Positions 26,140-35,652 of a stretch of 64,000 nt of DNA are shown piece by piece (position 1 is the first letter of the stretch; every line of letters starts with the position of its first letter). Below the pieces are notes generated by a model. It was not told the DNA's origin, did no database searches, and saw nothing but the letters and a program-made list of their open reading frames with translations. The DNA comes from JAANXG01 sp963731035. Its GTDB lineage: Bacteria; Pseudomonadota; Gammaproteobacteria; Arenicellales; JAANXG01. The stretch is from assembly GCA_963731035.1 (NCBI GenBank), contig CAVSUY010000028.1, positions 62,001 through 126,000 of the forward strand. Direction: 5' to 3'. The translations under genes and the position numbers were made by a program.

Positions 26140-27969
26140 ATGTGCGGTATCGTCGGCGCTATAGCCGGTGACGATGTGCTGGATGTGCTGCTGGAAGGGC
26201 TGCGGCGGCTCGAATACCGGGGCTACGATTCCGCCGGCGTCGCGGTCATCGGCGACGACCACAGCTTCGCCCGCAGCCGAACCGTCGGCAAGGTCAGCGC
26301 CCTGGAGGCGGTGCTCGACCGCGACGCACTGAAGGGTCATACCGGCTTGGCGCACACTCGCTGGGCCACCCATGGCGCGGTCACGGAAAGCAATGCCCAT
26401 CCGCATATCTGCAATGGAACGGTGGCGGTGGTCTGCAACGGCATCATCGAGAACCATGACGCCCTGCACCGCCAGCAGGAAGGCCTCGGATTCCGTTTCA
26501 CCTCCGAGACCGACACCGAGGTCGTCGTTCACCAGATCTACCACTACCTTCAACAAGGTGATGACCTGCTGACGGCGGTGCAGCGCACCGCGAACGACCT
26601 GGAAGGCACTTACGCCCTGGGCGTGATGAGCGTGAACGAGCCGGAGCGCCTGATTGCCGCGCGTAACGGTCCGCCGTTGCTGGTGGGCATCGGTGGCGAC
26701 GCGGCGTTCATCGCGTCGGATGCTTCCGCGCTGCTGCCGGTGACGCGGCAATACATGGCATTGGAGAACGGGGATGTCGCGGATATCCGCAGGGACCGGG
26801 TGACCATCTACGACTCCGGCGGCGACCCGGTGGTGAGGACCCTGTTCACCAGCCGCCTCAGCGCCGATGCCGTGGAGCTTGGCCCGTACCGGCACTTCAT
26901 GCTCAAGGAAATCTTCGAGCAGCCGGCCGCCATTACCGACACCCTGGAGGATCGGGTGTCCACGGATGCGCTGCTGGAGGACTCCTTCGGCCGCGGGTCG
27001 TCGCGAATTTTCGACCACACCGATCACGTTCAGATCATCGCCTGCGGCACCAGCTACCATGCCGGGTGCGTGGCCCGCTACTGGTTCGAGTCGCGGGGCA
27101 TCTCCTGCGACGTGGAGGTGGCCAGCGAGTTTCGCTACCGGAAGCATGTCGTGCCGGCGAACAGCCTGGCGGTCACTATTTCCCAGTCCGGCGAGACGGC
27201 GGACACCATGGCGGCCCTGGAAGCCGCCCGGGGGCTGGGATATTCACATTCGCTCACCATCTGCAACGTGCCGGAAAGCTCCATGGTGCGGGCCTCCGAC
27301 CTGGCCTTCATGACCCATGCCGGCCCCGAGATCGGGGTAGCGTCCACCAAGGCCTTCACCACCCAACTCACCGCGCTGCTGTTGCTGGGCATGGCCCTCG
27401 GACGTCGCCGGGGCCTGAAAGCCGAAGAAGAGGCGGCGCTGGTCAAGGAGCTCCGATTCCTGCCGGCGAAAGTGGAGCAGGCGCTCAAGCTCGATTCGGT
27501 GATCGCCGGCATCGCTGAGCAGTTCGCCGACAAGCAGCATGCGTTGTTCCTGGGACGCGGCGCACACTATCCGATTGCCCTGGAAGGCGCCCTCAAGCTC
27601 AAGGAGATTTCCTATATCCACGCCGAGGCCTATCCGGCAGGTGAATTGAAGCACGGGCCCCTGGCCCTGGTGGACGCCAACATGCCGGTGGTGGCGGTGG
27701 CGCCCAACGACCAGCTATTGGAAAAGCTGAAATCCAATATTCAGGAAGTGCGCGCCCGCGGCGGGCGGCTGCTGGTGTTCGCGGACCACAACGCCGGCTT
27801 CGAGCCCGGTGACGGTATTCAGGTCATCGAGGTCGCGCCGGTGGACGATGCCATCGCCCCGATCATCTACACCATCCCACTGCAGCTGCTTGCCTACCAC
27901 GTGGCGGTGATCAAGGGCACCGACGTGGACAAGCCGCGCAACCTCGCCAAGTCGGTCACCGTCGAATAA
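26140..27969 (+). CDS. glmS: Glutamine-fructose-6-phosphate aminotransferase (isomerizing)
   Basis: A 609-residue enzyme that makes glucosamine-6-phosphate from fructose-6-phosphate and glutamine. The N-terminal nucleophile is Cys2 in MCGIVGA. The glutaminase domain has TRWATHG. Two SIS domains follow (CGTSYHAG, SQSGETADT, and GRGAHYPIALEGALKLKEISY). The C-terminus DKPRNLAKSVTVE is the conserved end. Length is exactly normal. No glmS ribozyme is expected in this group and I see none. Confidence 0.98.
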   Translation: MCGIVGAIAGDDVLDVLLEGLRRLEYRGYDSAGVAVIGDDHSFARSRTVGKVSALEAVLDRDALKGHTGLAHTRWATHGAVTESNAHPHICNGTVAVVCNGIIENHDALHRQQEGLGFRFTSETDTEVVVHQIYHYLQQGDDLLTAVQRTANDLEGTYALGVMSVNEPERLIAARNGPPLLVGIGGDAAFIASDASALLPVTRQYMALENGDVADIRRDRVTIYDSGGDPVVRTLFTSRLSADAVELGPYRHFMLKEIFEQPAAITDTLEDRVSTDALLEDSFGRGSSRIFDHTDHVQIIACGTSYHAGCVARYWFESRGISCDVEVASEFRYRKHVVPANSLAVTISQSGETADTMAALEAARGLGYSHSLTICNVPESSMVRASDLAFMTHAGPEIGVASTKAFTTQLTALLLLGMALGRRRGLKAEEEAALVKELRFLPAKVEQALKLDSVIAGIAEQFADKQHALFLGRGAHYPIALEGALKLKEISYIHAEAYPAGELKHGPLALVDANMPVVAVAPNDQLLEKLKSNIQEVRARGGRLLVFADHNAGFEPGDGIQVIEVAPVDDAIAPIIYTIPLQLLAYHVAVIKGTDVDKPRNLAKSVTVE

Positions 27970-28256
27970 GCCGGACGACCCGGCCGACCAAGCCGGGCAT
28001 ATGGAGACGCGATGGCGAACCCCGGTTGTGAGAGCGGTGATCCTCCCCCGGTGAAGAGGTGGGTGCGACATCCTGGTGCTTGAGGGTCCCTGAAGGCGCA
28101 CGCGAGCGGGCTCCGGTGAAGTTGCTGCCCGGGATGTGTGATATCAGGCACGCTTCATTTCGGTTCCGCATAATGGCGACTGTCTGAACTTTCCGAGTGA
28201 GCAAGCCGGCATCCAATATCAGTGGCTAAAGGGGCGGGCAGTTGCTGTAGACTCTC

Positions 28257-30396
28257 TTGCGAATTGACTCTGAGAATCCCGGGCAGGCGTTGGCGAGCAC
28301 GGTTTCAGATCTCACCGCGGATAGGGCGGACGCGAATAGACTCTACCGGGAGGGCAGGTTCCCGGAGGCCGTCGAGGCGTTTCGCCGGGCACTGGAGGCG
28401 TCCCCGGAAGATGCCGCCCTGCACACCAGTCTCGGCGCGGTGCTACATGGAATCGGCCACTTGGCCGAAGCCGAAGCCGTCCTGGCCCGTGCACTGGAGC
28501 TGGATCCCGCCTCCCACGTGGCCCACGACAATATCGGCGTAGTACTGCGGATGCTCGAGCGCCGGGACGAAGCCCTCTCCCACCACCGACAGGCGCTGGA
28601 CCTGGCACCGGACTATGCGCGGGCCCATGCCAACTACGGGTTGGCTCTCGAGCAGGCGGGCGAGACGGAGGACGCGGAAGCCGAGTTCCGGGAGGCGCTT
28701 GAGCGGGACGAGTCGCTCCTCGGTGCGTGGTGTGGGCTGGGACGGATCCACCGGTTTCGGGCGAAGTATGCCGGCGCCGAGCGCGCATTCCGTAAGGCGC
28801 TGGCTCGCGAACCGAAGCGCCTCACGGCCCTCACGGGTCTGGCGGATGTGCTGTCCGCCACCGGCCGCCACCCCCAGGCGCTGCGCCTGTACCGCAAGGT
28901 CGTCCGCCTGGCTCCGCAACAACGTCAATGTCAGGCTGGCTCTGGCCGGCGCCTTGTCCACGGCGGCGCGCGACCACGAGGCCCTCGGCCTGTACCGGGA
29001 ACTCGAGCGGGCGGGTATCGGCGGCGTCCCCATACTGTTCGGTAAAGCTTCCGCTTTGAGCAACCTCGGACGTTACCGGGCAGCCGTCGGCTGCTATCGC
29101 AAGGCGCTGGCGCTGGACCCGGGATCCGCGGTCATCCGCAGTGGCTATTTCTTCACCCTCCACGCCTCGGCGCTCAAGCCGCCGCGGGCCATGCTGCGCG
29201 AGTTGCGCAAATGGGAGCCCAACCACGGCGCGCCGCCGGCGCTGCGGCGCACCCGCCACAAACGCGACCCGGATCCCGACCGGCCCCTGCGGATAGGTTA
29301 CATCTCGCCGGATTTCCGGCTGCACGTTGTACGCCAGTTCTTCGAGCCGGTGATGCGGGTTCATGACACCGAGGCGTTCGAGTTCTACTGCTACGCGGAA
29401 GTGCCCAATCCCGATTTCGCGACAGAGACCGTGCGCGCGTTCGCCGACCGCTGGTATCCCACGTTCGGGGTCAAAGATGAAGAAGTCGCCGCCCAGATCG
29501 ACCGCGATCGAATAGACATCCTGGTGGACCTCGCGGGTCACACCGCCAACCACCGTCTCGGCGTCATGAGCCACCGCCCGGCGCCGATACAGGCGACGTA
29601 CCTCGGATACTTCGGCAGCACCGGGCTCACCAGCATCGACTACTGGATCACCGATCCCGTGCTTCATCCTCCGGATACCACCGAGCCCGCCACCGAGACC
29701 ATCCATCGCCTGCCGCGCTGCAGCTTCTGCTACGGCGTTCCTGCCCATTCCAGGCTGCGGGCCGATCGAGGCGATGATCCGCGCCCGGTGACCTTCGGGT
29801 GCTTCAACAACGTATCCAAGGTCAGCCTGGAGGTGGTCGACGCCTGGGCGGAGATCCTGCGCCGCAGCGGCGATTCCCGTCTGGTGCTCAAGGACCGGCG
29901 CTTCGCCTTCGGGCCCGTGCGCCGGACCTGGCGGCGCCGCTTCGAGCGCCGCGGCATCGCGCCGCACCGGGTCGATCTGCTGCCGAACTCGCCGCATCCC
30001 GAATACATGCAGAGCTACGACGATATCGACGTCGCGCTGGACCCGTTCCCCCGCACCGGCGGCACCACCACCTGCGACGCCCTGTGGATGGGAACCCCCG
30101 TTGTCACCCTGGCGGGTGAGCGCTATGTGGAGCGCCTGAGCGCCACCAAGTTGACCGCCGTGGGCACCACCGAGCTGATTACTACGGGCGTCGAGTCGTA
30201 CATCGAGAAAGCGCTGGAGCTCGCTGAGGACGCGGACCTGCGCACGGAGTACCATCGCACGTTGCGCCGCCGCATGGCAGACAGTCCGCTGTGTGACCCG
30301 TTGTCTCTCGCCCGCGCTCTGGAAGATTCATACCGTTCCTTCTGGCACCGATACGCCGCAACGGGGTCCGGCACATCGCCTATCACTGGATCATAG
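28257..30396 (+). pseudogene. TPR-repeat, SPINDLY/O-GlcNAc-transferase-like protein, interrupted by one frameshift
   Basis: Residues from 28257 (likely TTG start) give several TPR units in one frame up to LYRKVVRLAP near 28916. The next TPR continues in the +1-shifted frame as NNVNVRLALAGALS and runs to the stop at 30396. Removing one C at about 28917 would fuse them into one protein of about 713 residues. The C-terminal part carries the GT41-like catalytic motifs: RIGYISPDFRLH, DLAGHTANHRL, FGCFNNVSKVS and DPFPRTGGTTTCDALWMGTP. The product would be a cytoplasmic TPR-guided glycosyltransferase. Both halves are well conserved, so this is either a very recent mutation, a sequencing error or programmed frameshifting. 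Confidence 0.85.
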
Positions 30397-30453
30397 GAGC
30401 GGCTTCAGCCGCGAAGGTCCCGCCTATCAATCGCGGCTAAAGCCGCTCCTACG
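30393..30453. repeat. REP-like inverted pair, locus 5
   Basis: Two facing copies separated by about 15 bp, one with loop TC and one with loop TT. The TAG stop codon of the TPR/glycosyltransferase gene (30394-30396) lies within the first bases of the left copy. Confidence 0.9.
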
Positions 30454-30541
30454 ATCCGGGTTATGGCGGTGCGGTGACGAGCCAGGACGCCCACGGTTGG
30501 GTCCCATCGGTGGTCACCGGGCGGTTTGATATCATCACGAA

Positions 30542-32698
30542 ATGGATGTCTCCCACATTCTTGACCCCCTCAACGAGGCCCAGCGGGAAGCGGTGGCGGC
30601 GCCGCCGGGGCCGGTGCTGGTGCTGGCCGGGGCCGGCAGCGGCAAGACCCGGGTGCTGACCCACCGGGTGTCGTGGCTGGTCGAGGCGCACGGGATATCG
30701 CCGTTGTCCATTCTGGCGGTGACCTTCACCAACAAGGCCGCCCAGGAGATGCGCGGGCGCATCGAGGAGATGCTGGGTTACTCCCTGCGGGGCATGTGGA
30801 TGGGCACGTTCCACGGCATCGCCCATCGCCTGCTGCGCGCCCACCATCGCGAGGCCGGCCTGGAGGAAGGCTTCCAGATTCTGGACAGCGCCGACCAGCA
30901 CCGCGTCGTTCGCCGCGTCCTCAGGGACATGGGCCTGGACGAGGGCTACTGGCCGCCCAAGCAGGTGCAGTGGTACATCAACGCCAACAAGGAGGAAGGC
31001 CGCCGGTCGCAGCACCTGGGCGAGCCTTCTGACATGCAGCAGCGTGAGCAGCTCAGGATCTACAAGAACTACGAAGAGTTCTGCCAACGGTTCTCACTGG
31101 TGGATTTCGCCGAGCTGCTGCTGCGTGCCTACGAACTGTTGAAGCACAACGAGCCGCTGCGGGAGCACTACCAGCGAAAGCTCCAATACGTCCTGGTGGA
31201 CGAGTTCCAGGACACCAACGCTATCCAGTACGACATCATCAAGCTCTTGGGGCAAGAGCGCCGCCAGGTCTTTATCGTTGGTGACGACGACCAGTCCATC
31301 TACGGTTGGCGGGGAGCCCGGGTCGAGAACATACTGCAGTTCGAGAGGGACTTCCCCGGCACCCAGGTATTCCGCCTGGAGCAGAACTACCGTTCCACCG
31401 CGAACATCCTCAACGCCGCCAACGCGGTCATCGACTTCAACCAGGGACGTCTGGGCAAGAATTTGTGGACCCAGGACGTCGAGGGTGAGTCGGTGAAGCT
31501 GTACGCAGCCTATAACGAATTCGACGAAGCTCGATTCGTAATCGACCGGATCCAGGACTGGGTGGACCAAGGCAACGCCCGCAGTGAGGCCGCCATACTG
31601 TACCGGTCCAATGCCCAGTCTCGCGTGTTTGAGGAAATCCTCATCGATGCCGGAATACCCTATCGGGTCTATGGTGGACTGCGGTTCTTCGAGCGGGCGG
31701 AAATCAAAGATGCACTGGCGTACCTGCGCCTCGCCGCCAGCCGCCGTGACGATCCGTCCTTCGAGAGGGTGGTGAACGTCCCGGCCCGCGGCATCGGCAC
31801 CAAGACTCTCGACCAGGTCCGCGAGTACGCGCGTATCAACCAGGTCCCGATGTGGGACGCGACGCTGGCGCTGGTCGAGTCCCTCGAGCTGTCGTCACGC
31901 GCCGTCTCGGCTCTATCCGCCTTCCTGGAACTCATCAATGAACTCGAGACCCGCATCGAGAAGCAGTCGCTGGCGGAGCAGGTGGATACCGCCGTCCGCA
32001 TGAGTGGGCTGCTGGATCACTATAAGAAAGAGAAGGGTGAAAAAGCCGAGGCCCGGCTGGAGAACCTGGAGGAATTGGTTACCGCCGCGCGCCAGTTCAA
32101 TTCCCATGACGACGATGATGAAATGGAACCGCTGATGGCGTTCCTGACCCATGCGGCGCTGGAGGCCGGCGAAGGACAAGCGGAGGCGTGGGAGGACTGC
32201 GTACAGCTCATGAGCCTGCACTCCGCCAAGGGGCTCGAGTTCTCGCTGGTGTTCATGACCGGCATGGAGGAAGGCCTGTTCCCGCACCAGAGATCGTTGC
32301 AGGAACCGGGCCGGCTGGAGGAGGAACGGCGCCTTTGCTACGTGGGCATGACCCGGGCCATGCGAGAGCTGTATCTGTCCTACGCCGAGATCCGGCGCTG
32401 GCACGGCCGGGAGAGCTATTCCTCGCCGTCCCGGTTCCTCGGCGAGGTTCCAGCCGAGCTCCTGGAGGAGGTCCGGGGCGGAGGCTTCTCCCTGGGCGCA
32501 AATCGGTCGCCCGGCAAGTCGGTGGCTGAGCCGCGGGACGGCCTGCGGCTGGGAGACCAGGTTCAGCACGCCTCGTTCGGTAGCGGCACGGTGCTCAATA
32601 TCGAGGGCACCGGCGAGCATGCCCGGGTTCAGGTGAATTTCGACGATGTGGGCAGCAAGTGGCTGGTATTGGCGTACGCGAACCTGGAACGGGGCTGA
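30542..32698 (+). CDS. uvrD: DNA helicase II UvrD
   Basis: A 718-residue superfamily 1A helicase acting in nucleotide excision repair and mismatch repair. Visible motifs are Q-motif LNEAQREAV, motif I AGAGSGKT, II DEFQDTN, III DDDQSIYGWRGA, IV QNYRST, V LMSLHSAKGLEF and VI YVGMTRA. The C-terminal Tudor-like region (GDQVQHASFGSGTVL ... WLVLAYANLE) is the UvrD-type tail that binds RNA polymerase and distinguishes it from Rep. The gene starts about 90 bp after the REP pair. Confidence 0.97.
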   Translation: MDVSHILDPLNEAQREAVAAPPGPVLVLAGAGSGKTRVLTHRVSWLVEAHGISPLSILAVTFTNKAAQEMRGRIEEMLGYSLRGMWMGTFHGIAHRLLRAHHREAGLEEGFQILDSADQHRVVRRVLRDMGLDEGYWPPKQVQWYINANKEEGRRSQHLGEPSDMQQREQLRIYKNYEEFCQRFSLVDFAELLLRAYELLKHNEPLREHYQRKLQYVLVDEFQDTNAIQYDIIKLLGQERRQVFIVGDDDQSIYGWRGARVENILQFERDFPGTQVFRLEQNYRSTANILNAANAVIDFNQGRLGKNLWTQDVEGESVKLYAAYNEFDEARFVIDRIQDWVDQGNARSEAAILYRSNAQSRVFEEILIDAGIPYRVYGGLRFFERAEIKDALAYLRLAASRRDDPSFERVVNVPARGIGTKTLDQVREYARINQVPMWDATLALVESLELSSRAVSALSAFLELINELETRIEKQSLAEQVDTAVRMSGLLDHYKKEKGEKAEARLENLEELVTAARQFNSHDDDDEMEPLMAFLTHAALEAGEGQAEAWEDCVQLMSLHSAKGLEFSLVFMTGMEEGLFPHQRSLQEPGRLEEERRLCYVGMTRAMRELYLSYAEIRRWHGRESYSSPSRFLGEVPAELLEEVRGGGFSLGANRSPGKSVAEPRDGLRLGDQVQHASFGSGTVLNIEGTGEHARVQVNFDDVGSKWLVLAYANLERG

Positions 32699-32919
32699 CA
32701 TTTCCCCGTGCAATTGCGCCCCGGTGGTCTATATTTGAATGTTGTAGCTTTAACGCATGGCCCGGCCCGCGCTGGCTCGGGCGAAACCCGTAGGCCGAGG
32801 GGATGCGGTGCTTTTGTTCCAATGCCGTGGCAATCGCGAATGTTTCAGGTGTGATTGTCTTGGAGACCGCTTCTACGGGGAATACGTACGGCGAGGACCC
32901 ACATCCAGGATACAGGGAG

Positions 32920-33753
32920 GTGGAAACCCGTGCGCATTGCGAAATCGGACCCTTTAATCAAAAACAAACGGTCTCGGCTCAGCTGGTGCAGCTTTTCAGG
33001 CAATACGTCAAACTCAACCGGACATCCCGCATATTTGCGTTGACCTTCCTTGCATCCGCGGCGGTGACGGCTTTTGCGGAATACCAGGCCGGCGGACTGG
33101 AACCGGTGCCGGTTGTGCTCCAGTCGGCTCTGGTCGCGGCCCTCGTTGCGGCGGTAATGCGCCGTATGGGCGAGGATCCCGGTGACGCCGCGACGGCATC
33201 AGCGGAGTTCGAAGCTCGCGGTGCAGAGTCCGGGGGAGCGGATCCGGTGCGGTTGGTAATGACCCACCACATCGCGGAGAGCCTGGAGCAGCAGGGAATC
33301 ACCATCAAACTGCTGGAACTGATCGCACTGGGAGACCGCTACGGGAACAGGTTCTCGGTTGCCATGATCGGCATCGACCATCTGGAGGGAATCAGCGAGC
33401 AGTACGATGCGGGAATGACGGCTCAGCTGCTGAAGAAGGTATCCAGCGCAGTCACCAATACGCTTCGAATGCCCGACCGGGTGGGGGAGTACGATCACGG
33501 GATGTATCTGGTCGTATTGCCCGAGACCAGGCTTCCCGGCGCCATCCGGATCGCCGAGCGGCTGCGCGGCGCAATCTCCGGCGTCGAGGTCGCCGTATCC
33601 CATCGGGTTCGCATACACACAACGGCCAGCGTCGGTGTCACCAGCTACCGCCGCGGCGACGATCTGCAAAGCATGCTGGAGCGCGCACACAAAGCCCTGC
33701 GCGAGGCCCAGAACCAGGGCCGGAACCGCGTTCTGCCGGACATGGCCGCCTGA
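32920..33753 (+). CDS. Membrane protein with a degenerate GGDEF domain
   Basis: Two hydrophobic segments (IFALTFLASAAVTAF and VVLQSALVAALVAAV) precede a GGDEF fold. Family landmarks are IGIDHLEGISEQY, AIRIAERLRGAI and TASVGVTSY. The catalytic GG[D/E]EF is replaced by DHGMY at 33493-33507, so cyclase activity is not expected. The inhibitory-site motif RxxD is kept as RMPD, five residues before it, as in active enzymes. The protein may therefore bind c-di-GMP as a receptor. GTG 32920 has AGGA nine bases upstream; the frame extends to an ATG at 32803, which has a poorly placed ribosome site. Confidence 0.8.
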   Translation: METRAHCEIGPFNQKQTVSAQLVQLFRQYVKLNRTSRIFALTFLASAAVTAFAEYQAGGLEPVPVVLQSALVAALVAAVMRRMGEDPGDAATASAEFEARGAESGGADPVRLVMTHHIAESLEQQGITIKLLELIALGDRYGNRFSVAMIGIDHLEGISEQYDAGMTAQLLKKVSSAVTNTLRMPDRVGEYDHGMYLVVLPETRLPGAIRIAERLRGAISGVEVAVSHRVRIHTTASVGVTSYRRGDDLQSMLERAHKALREAQNQGRNRVLPDMAA

Positions 33754-34131
33754 CGACGAGGCGCGCATCTCTCCTGCTTTCGCAGTAGTAGAACGATTAC
33801 TCGGACAGGCTCCTAGGCCCCGCGGCCACACCTGAGTCGTTGCCCAGGCGCTGATACGCCCGGTATCACCGAGTTCGGCGTCCTTCTTTGCCGTTTCCAT
33901 CCTGCCCGTGCACTGACCAGGCTGGCGCCGGGCGCTGCGCTCTAAATTCAATGTTGCATTATTATGCATATTTCAGTGCATGATACCCCCTGTGAGCAGA
34001 GCCGCTCTCCAACTGGCATCGACTCTCTTAAAACATATACAATACAAAATCTTAACCGTGAAATCCGCCTTTGCGACGGGCGCGCCACGTCATGGCGATA
34101 GTCATAATATGCAGATAACGACATAACAAAC
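33754..34131. other. Intergenic region before the tungstate operon
   Basis: About 380 bp without a gene. From 33940 it is clearly AT-richer than the surroundings. It holds a TGCAT-N4-ATGCA palindrome near 33956-33969, a possible -10 element TACAAT at 34038-34043 (the best -35, CTGGCA, is 19 bp upstream and weak), and the ModE-like operator at 34096-34120. Confidence 0.55.
34096..34120. promoter_or_regulatory. ModE-like operator before tupB
   Basis: CGATA, 15 bp, TAACG: an inverted repeat with the half-site spacing and outer bases of the ModE box (CGnTATATA-N7-TATATAnCG). The right half, CAGATAACG, matches seven of nine bases of the E. coli-type half-site; the left half matches fewer. It ends 11 bp before the tupB ATG. 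The operon's last gene encodes a protein with a ModE-type DNA-binding domain, which makes this its probable target. Confidence 0.6.
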
Positions 34132-34839
34132 ATGACGAATCTAGGGGATTCTCTATACGCCGCGGTCGACCTGGTACTGACGCTGGACCCGGACCTGCTG
34201 GAGATCGTGCGCCTGTCCCTGTACGTCACCCTCAGTGCCGTCACCCTGGCATCGGTGATCGGCATGCCGCTGGGGGCGCTGGTGGCCATGACCCGTTTCC
34301 CCGGCCGCGGCTTACTGGTGGTGGTGATGAATTCCTTCATGGGATTGCCGCCGGTTGTGGCCGGTCTGTTCATTTATCTCATGCTCTCGCGGGCCGGGCC
34401 TCTGGGAAGCTGGGGGCTGCTGTTCACGCCTACGGCCATGATCATCGCCCAGACCGTCCTGGTGCTGCCGATCATTGCCGCGTTGACGCGCCAGACCATC
34501 AACGACCTGGATATCGAGTACTCCGACTATCTCCGCTCGCTGCGGGTCGGTCGCGTGGAGAGCGTCCGTACCTTGCTCTGGGAGGGGCGCTACAGCCTGT
34601 TCACTTCGGCTCTGGCGGGCTTCGGCCGTGCCATCGCGGAAGTCGGAGCGGTGATGATCGTGGGCGGCAATATCAACCATGTTACTCGCGTGATGACCAC
34701 TACCATTGCGTTGGAAACCAGCAAGGGCAATCTTGCTCTCGCCATGGGACTCGGATTGGTGCTTTTGTCCATCGTGTTCTTTGTCAATACGCTCGCGATT
34801 CTGGCGCAACGTTGGACCCGGCGCTGGCAAGGTATGTGA
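34132..34839 (+). CDS. tupB: Tungstate ABC transporter permease TupB
   Basis: A 235-residue permease with about five transmembrane helices. The EAA-loop region YLRSLRVGRVESVRTLLWEGRY contacts the ATPase. The segments MGLPPVVAGLFIYLMLSRAGPLG and FGRAIAEVGAVMIVGGNINHVTRVMTT are typical of TupB-type proteins and differ from ModB. The ATG lacks a strong ribosome site and follows the operator closely. Selectivity for tungstate rather than molybdate is a family-based inference, resting on TupA and the gene order. Confidence 0.88.
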   Translation: MTNLGDSLYAAVDLVLTLDPDLLEIVRLSLYVTLSAVTLASVIGMPLGALVAMTRFPGRGLLVVVMNSFMGLPPVVAGLFIYLMLSRAGPLGSWGLLFTPTAMIIAQTVLVLPIIAALTRQTINDLDIEYSDYLRSLRVGRVESVRTLLWEGRYSLFTSALAGFGRAIAEVGAVMIVGGNINHVTRVMTTTIALETSKGNLALAMGLGLVLLSIVFFVNTLAILAQRWTRRWQGM

Positions 34840-35579
34840 TGGGCGTGCTGCCCCTCACCTTGACCGGAGTCGGTCTGACCCTGGGCGGTCGTGTCCTGCT
34901 GCGGGATATTAACCATGTTTTCACGGGCTCCTCCGTGAGCGTGCTGCTGGGCCACAACGGCTGCGGCAAGACGTTGCTGCTCAAGATCTGCCACGGGCTC
35001 GTGCTCCCCACGACCGGTACCGTGGAGTGGAACGATCCGGAGCGCGCGGCGCTGCCCCAAGTGCAGGCGATGGTGTTTCAGAAGCCCGTCCTTCTGCGCC
35101 GCTCCGTGGAGCAGAACATACGGCACGTCCTGAAGGCATGCGGGTTCACCAAGGCGGAACGCGGCCGCCGGGTACGGCAAGCCCTCGAGATGGGTCGTTT
35201 GACCGACCTCGCCGGCCGCCCGGCGCGCAAGCTCTCGGGCGGCGAGCAGCAGCGACTGGCCCTGGCCCGGACCTGGGCGGCGCGGCCGGAGGTGCTGATA
35301 CTGGACGAGCCCTGCACCTACCTCGATCCCGCCGCAACCCACGAGGTGGAGACGATCATCTCGGCGTTCCACGAGGCCGGCACCAAAATCATCATGGCCA
35401 CCCACGATCTGGCGCAGGCGCGTCGACTGGCGGCTGACATCGTGTTCATGCACCAAGGCGCGTTGCTCGAATCCTCCGCGGCCGGGGAGTTCTTCTCAGA
35501 TCCAAAAAGCCCCCAGGCACGGGCTTTTCTCGAGGGCCGCCTGTGGATTGGGGAAGGCCAAACGGCGGCGGAGAACTGA
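34839..35579 (+). CDS. tupC: Tungstate ABC transporter ATP-binding protein TupC
   Basis: An ABC ATPase of 246 residues. Walker A is GHNGCGKT, the signature is KLSGGEQQRLALARTWA and Walker B is VLILDEPCTYLD. The H-loop lies in IIMATHDLAQA. ATG 34839 overlaps the tupB stop codon (TGATG), a typical coupled start; an in-frame ATG 27 bp upstream is possible. The short domain without a C-terminal TOBE region distinguishes it from ModC. Confidence 0.9.
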   Translation: MGVLPLTLTGVGLTLGGRVLLRDINHVFTGSSVSVLLGHNGCGKTLLLKICHGLVLPTTGTVEWNDPERAALPQVQAMVFQKPVLLRRSVEQNIRHVLKACGFTKAERGRRVRQALEMGRLTDLAGRPARKLSGGEQQRLALARTWAARPEVLILDEPCTYLDPAATHEVETIISAFHEAGTKIIMATHDLAQARRLAADIVFMHQGALLESSAAGEFFSDPKSPQARAFLEGRLWIGEGQTAAEN

Positions 35580-35652
35580 GTACCGGGCGGGACCCCGGTG
35601 ATCCGGGCATCCCACTCGTGATTTTATGAATTACTTCAACTAGGAGGCTGTT

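Noticed and set aside
27970..28256. Possible terminator or RNA gene after glmS
   Set aside because: A CCCGGC/GCCGGG pair is present but no T-run follows, and nothing folds like a tRNA or known small RNA by eye.
32740..32920. A c-di-GMP riboswitch before the degenerate GGDEF gene
   Set aside because: The leader has short GC-rich pairs (CGGGCGAAACCCG) but lacks the conserved GEMM core.
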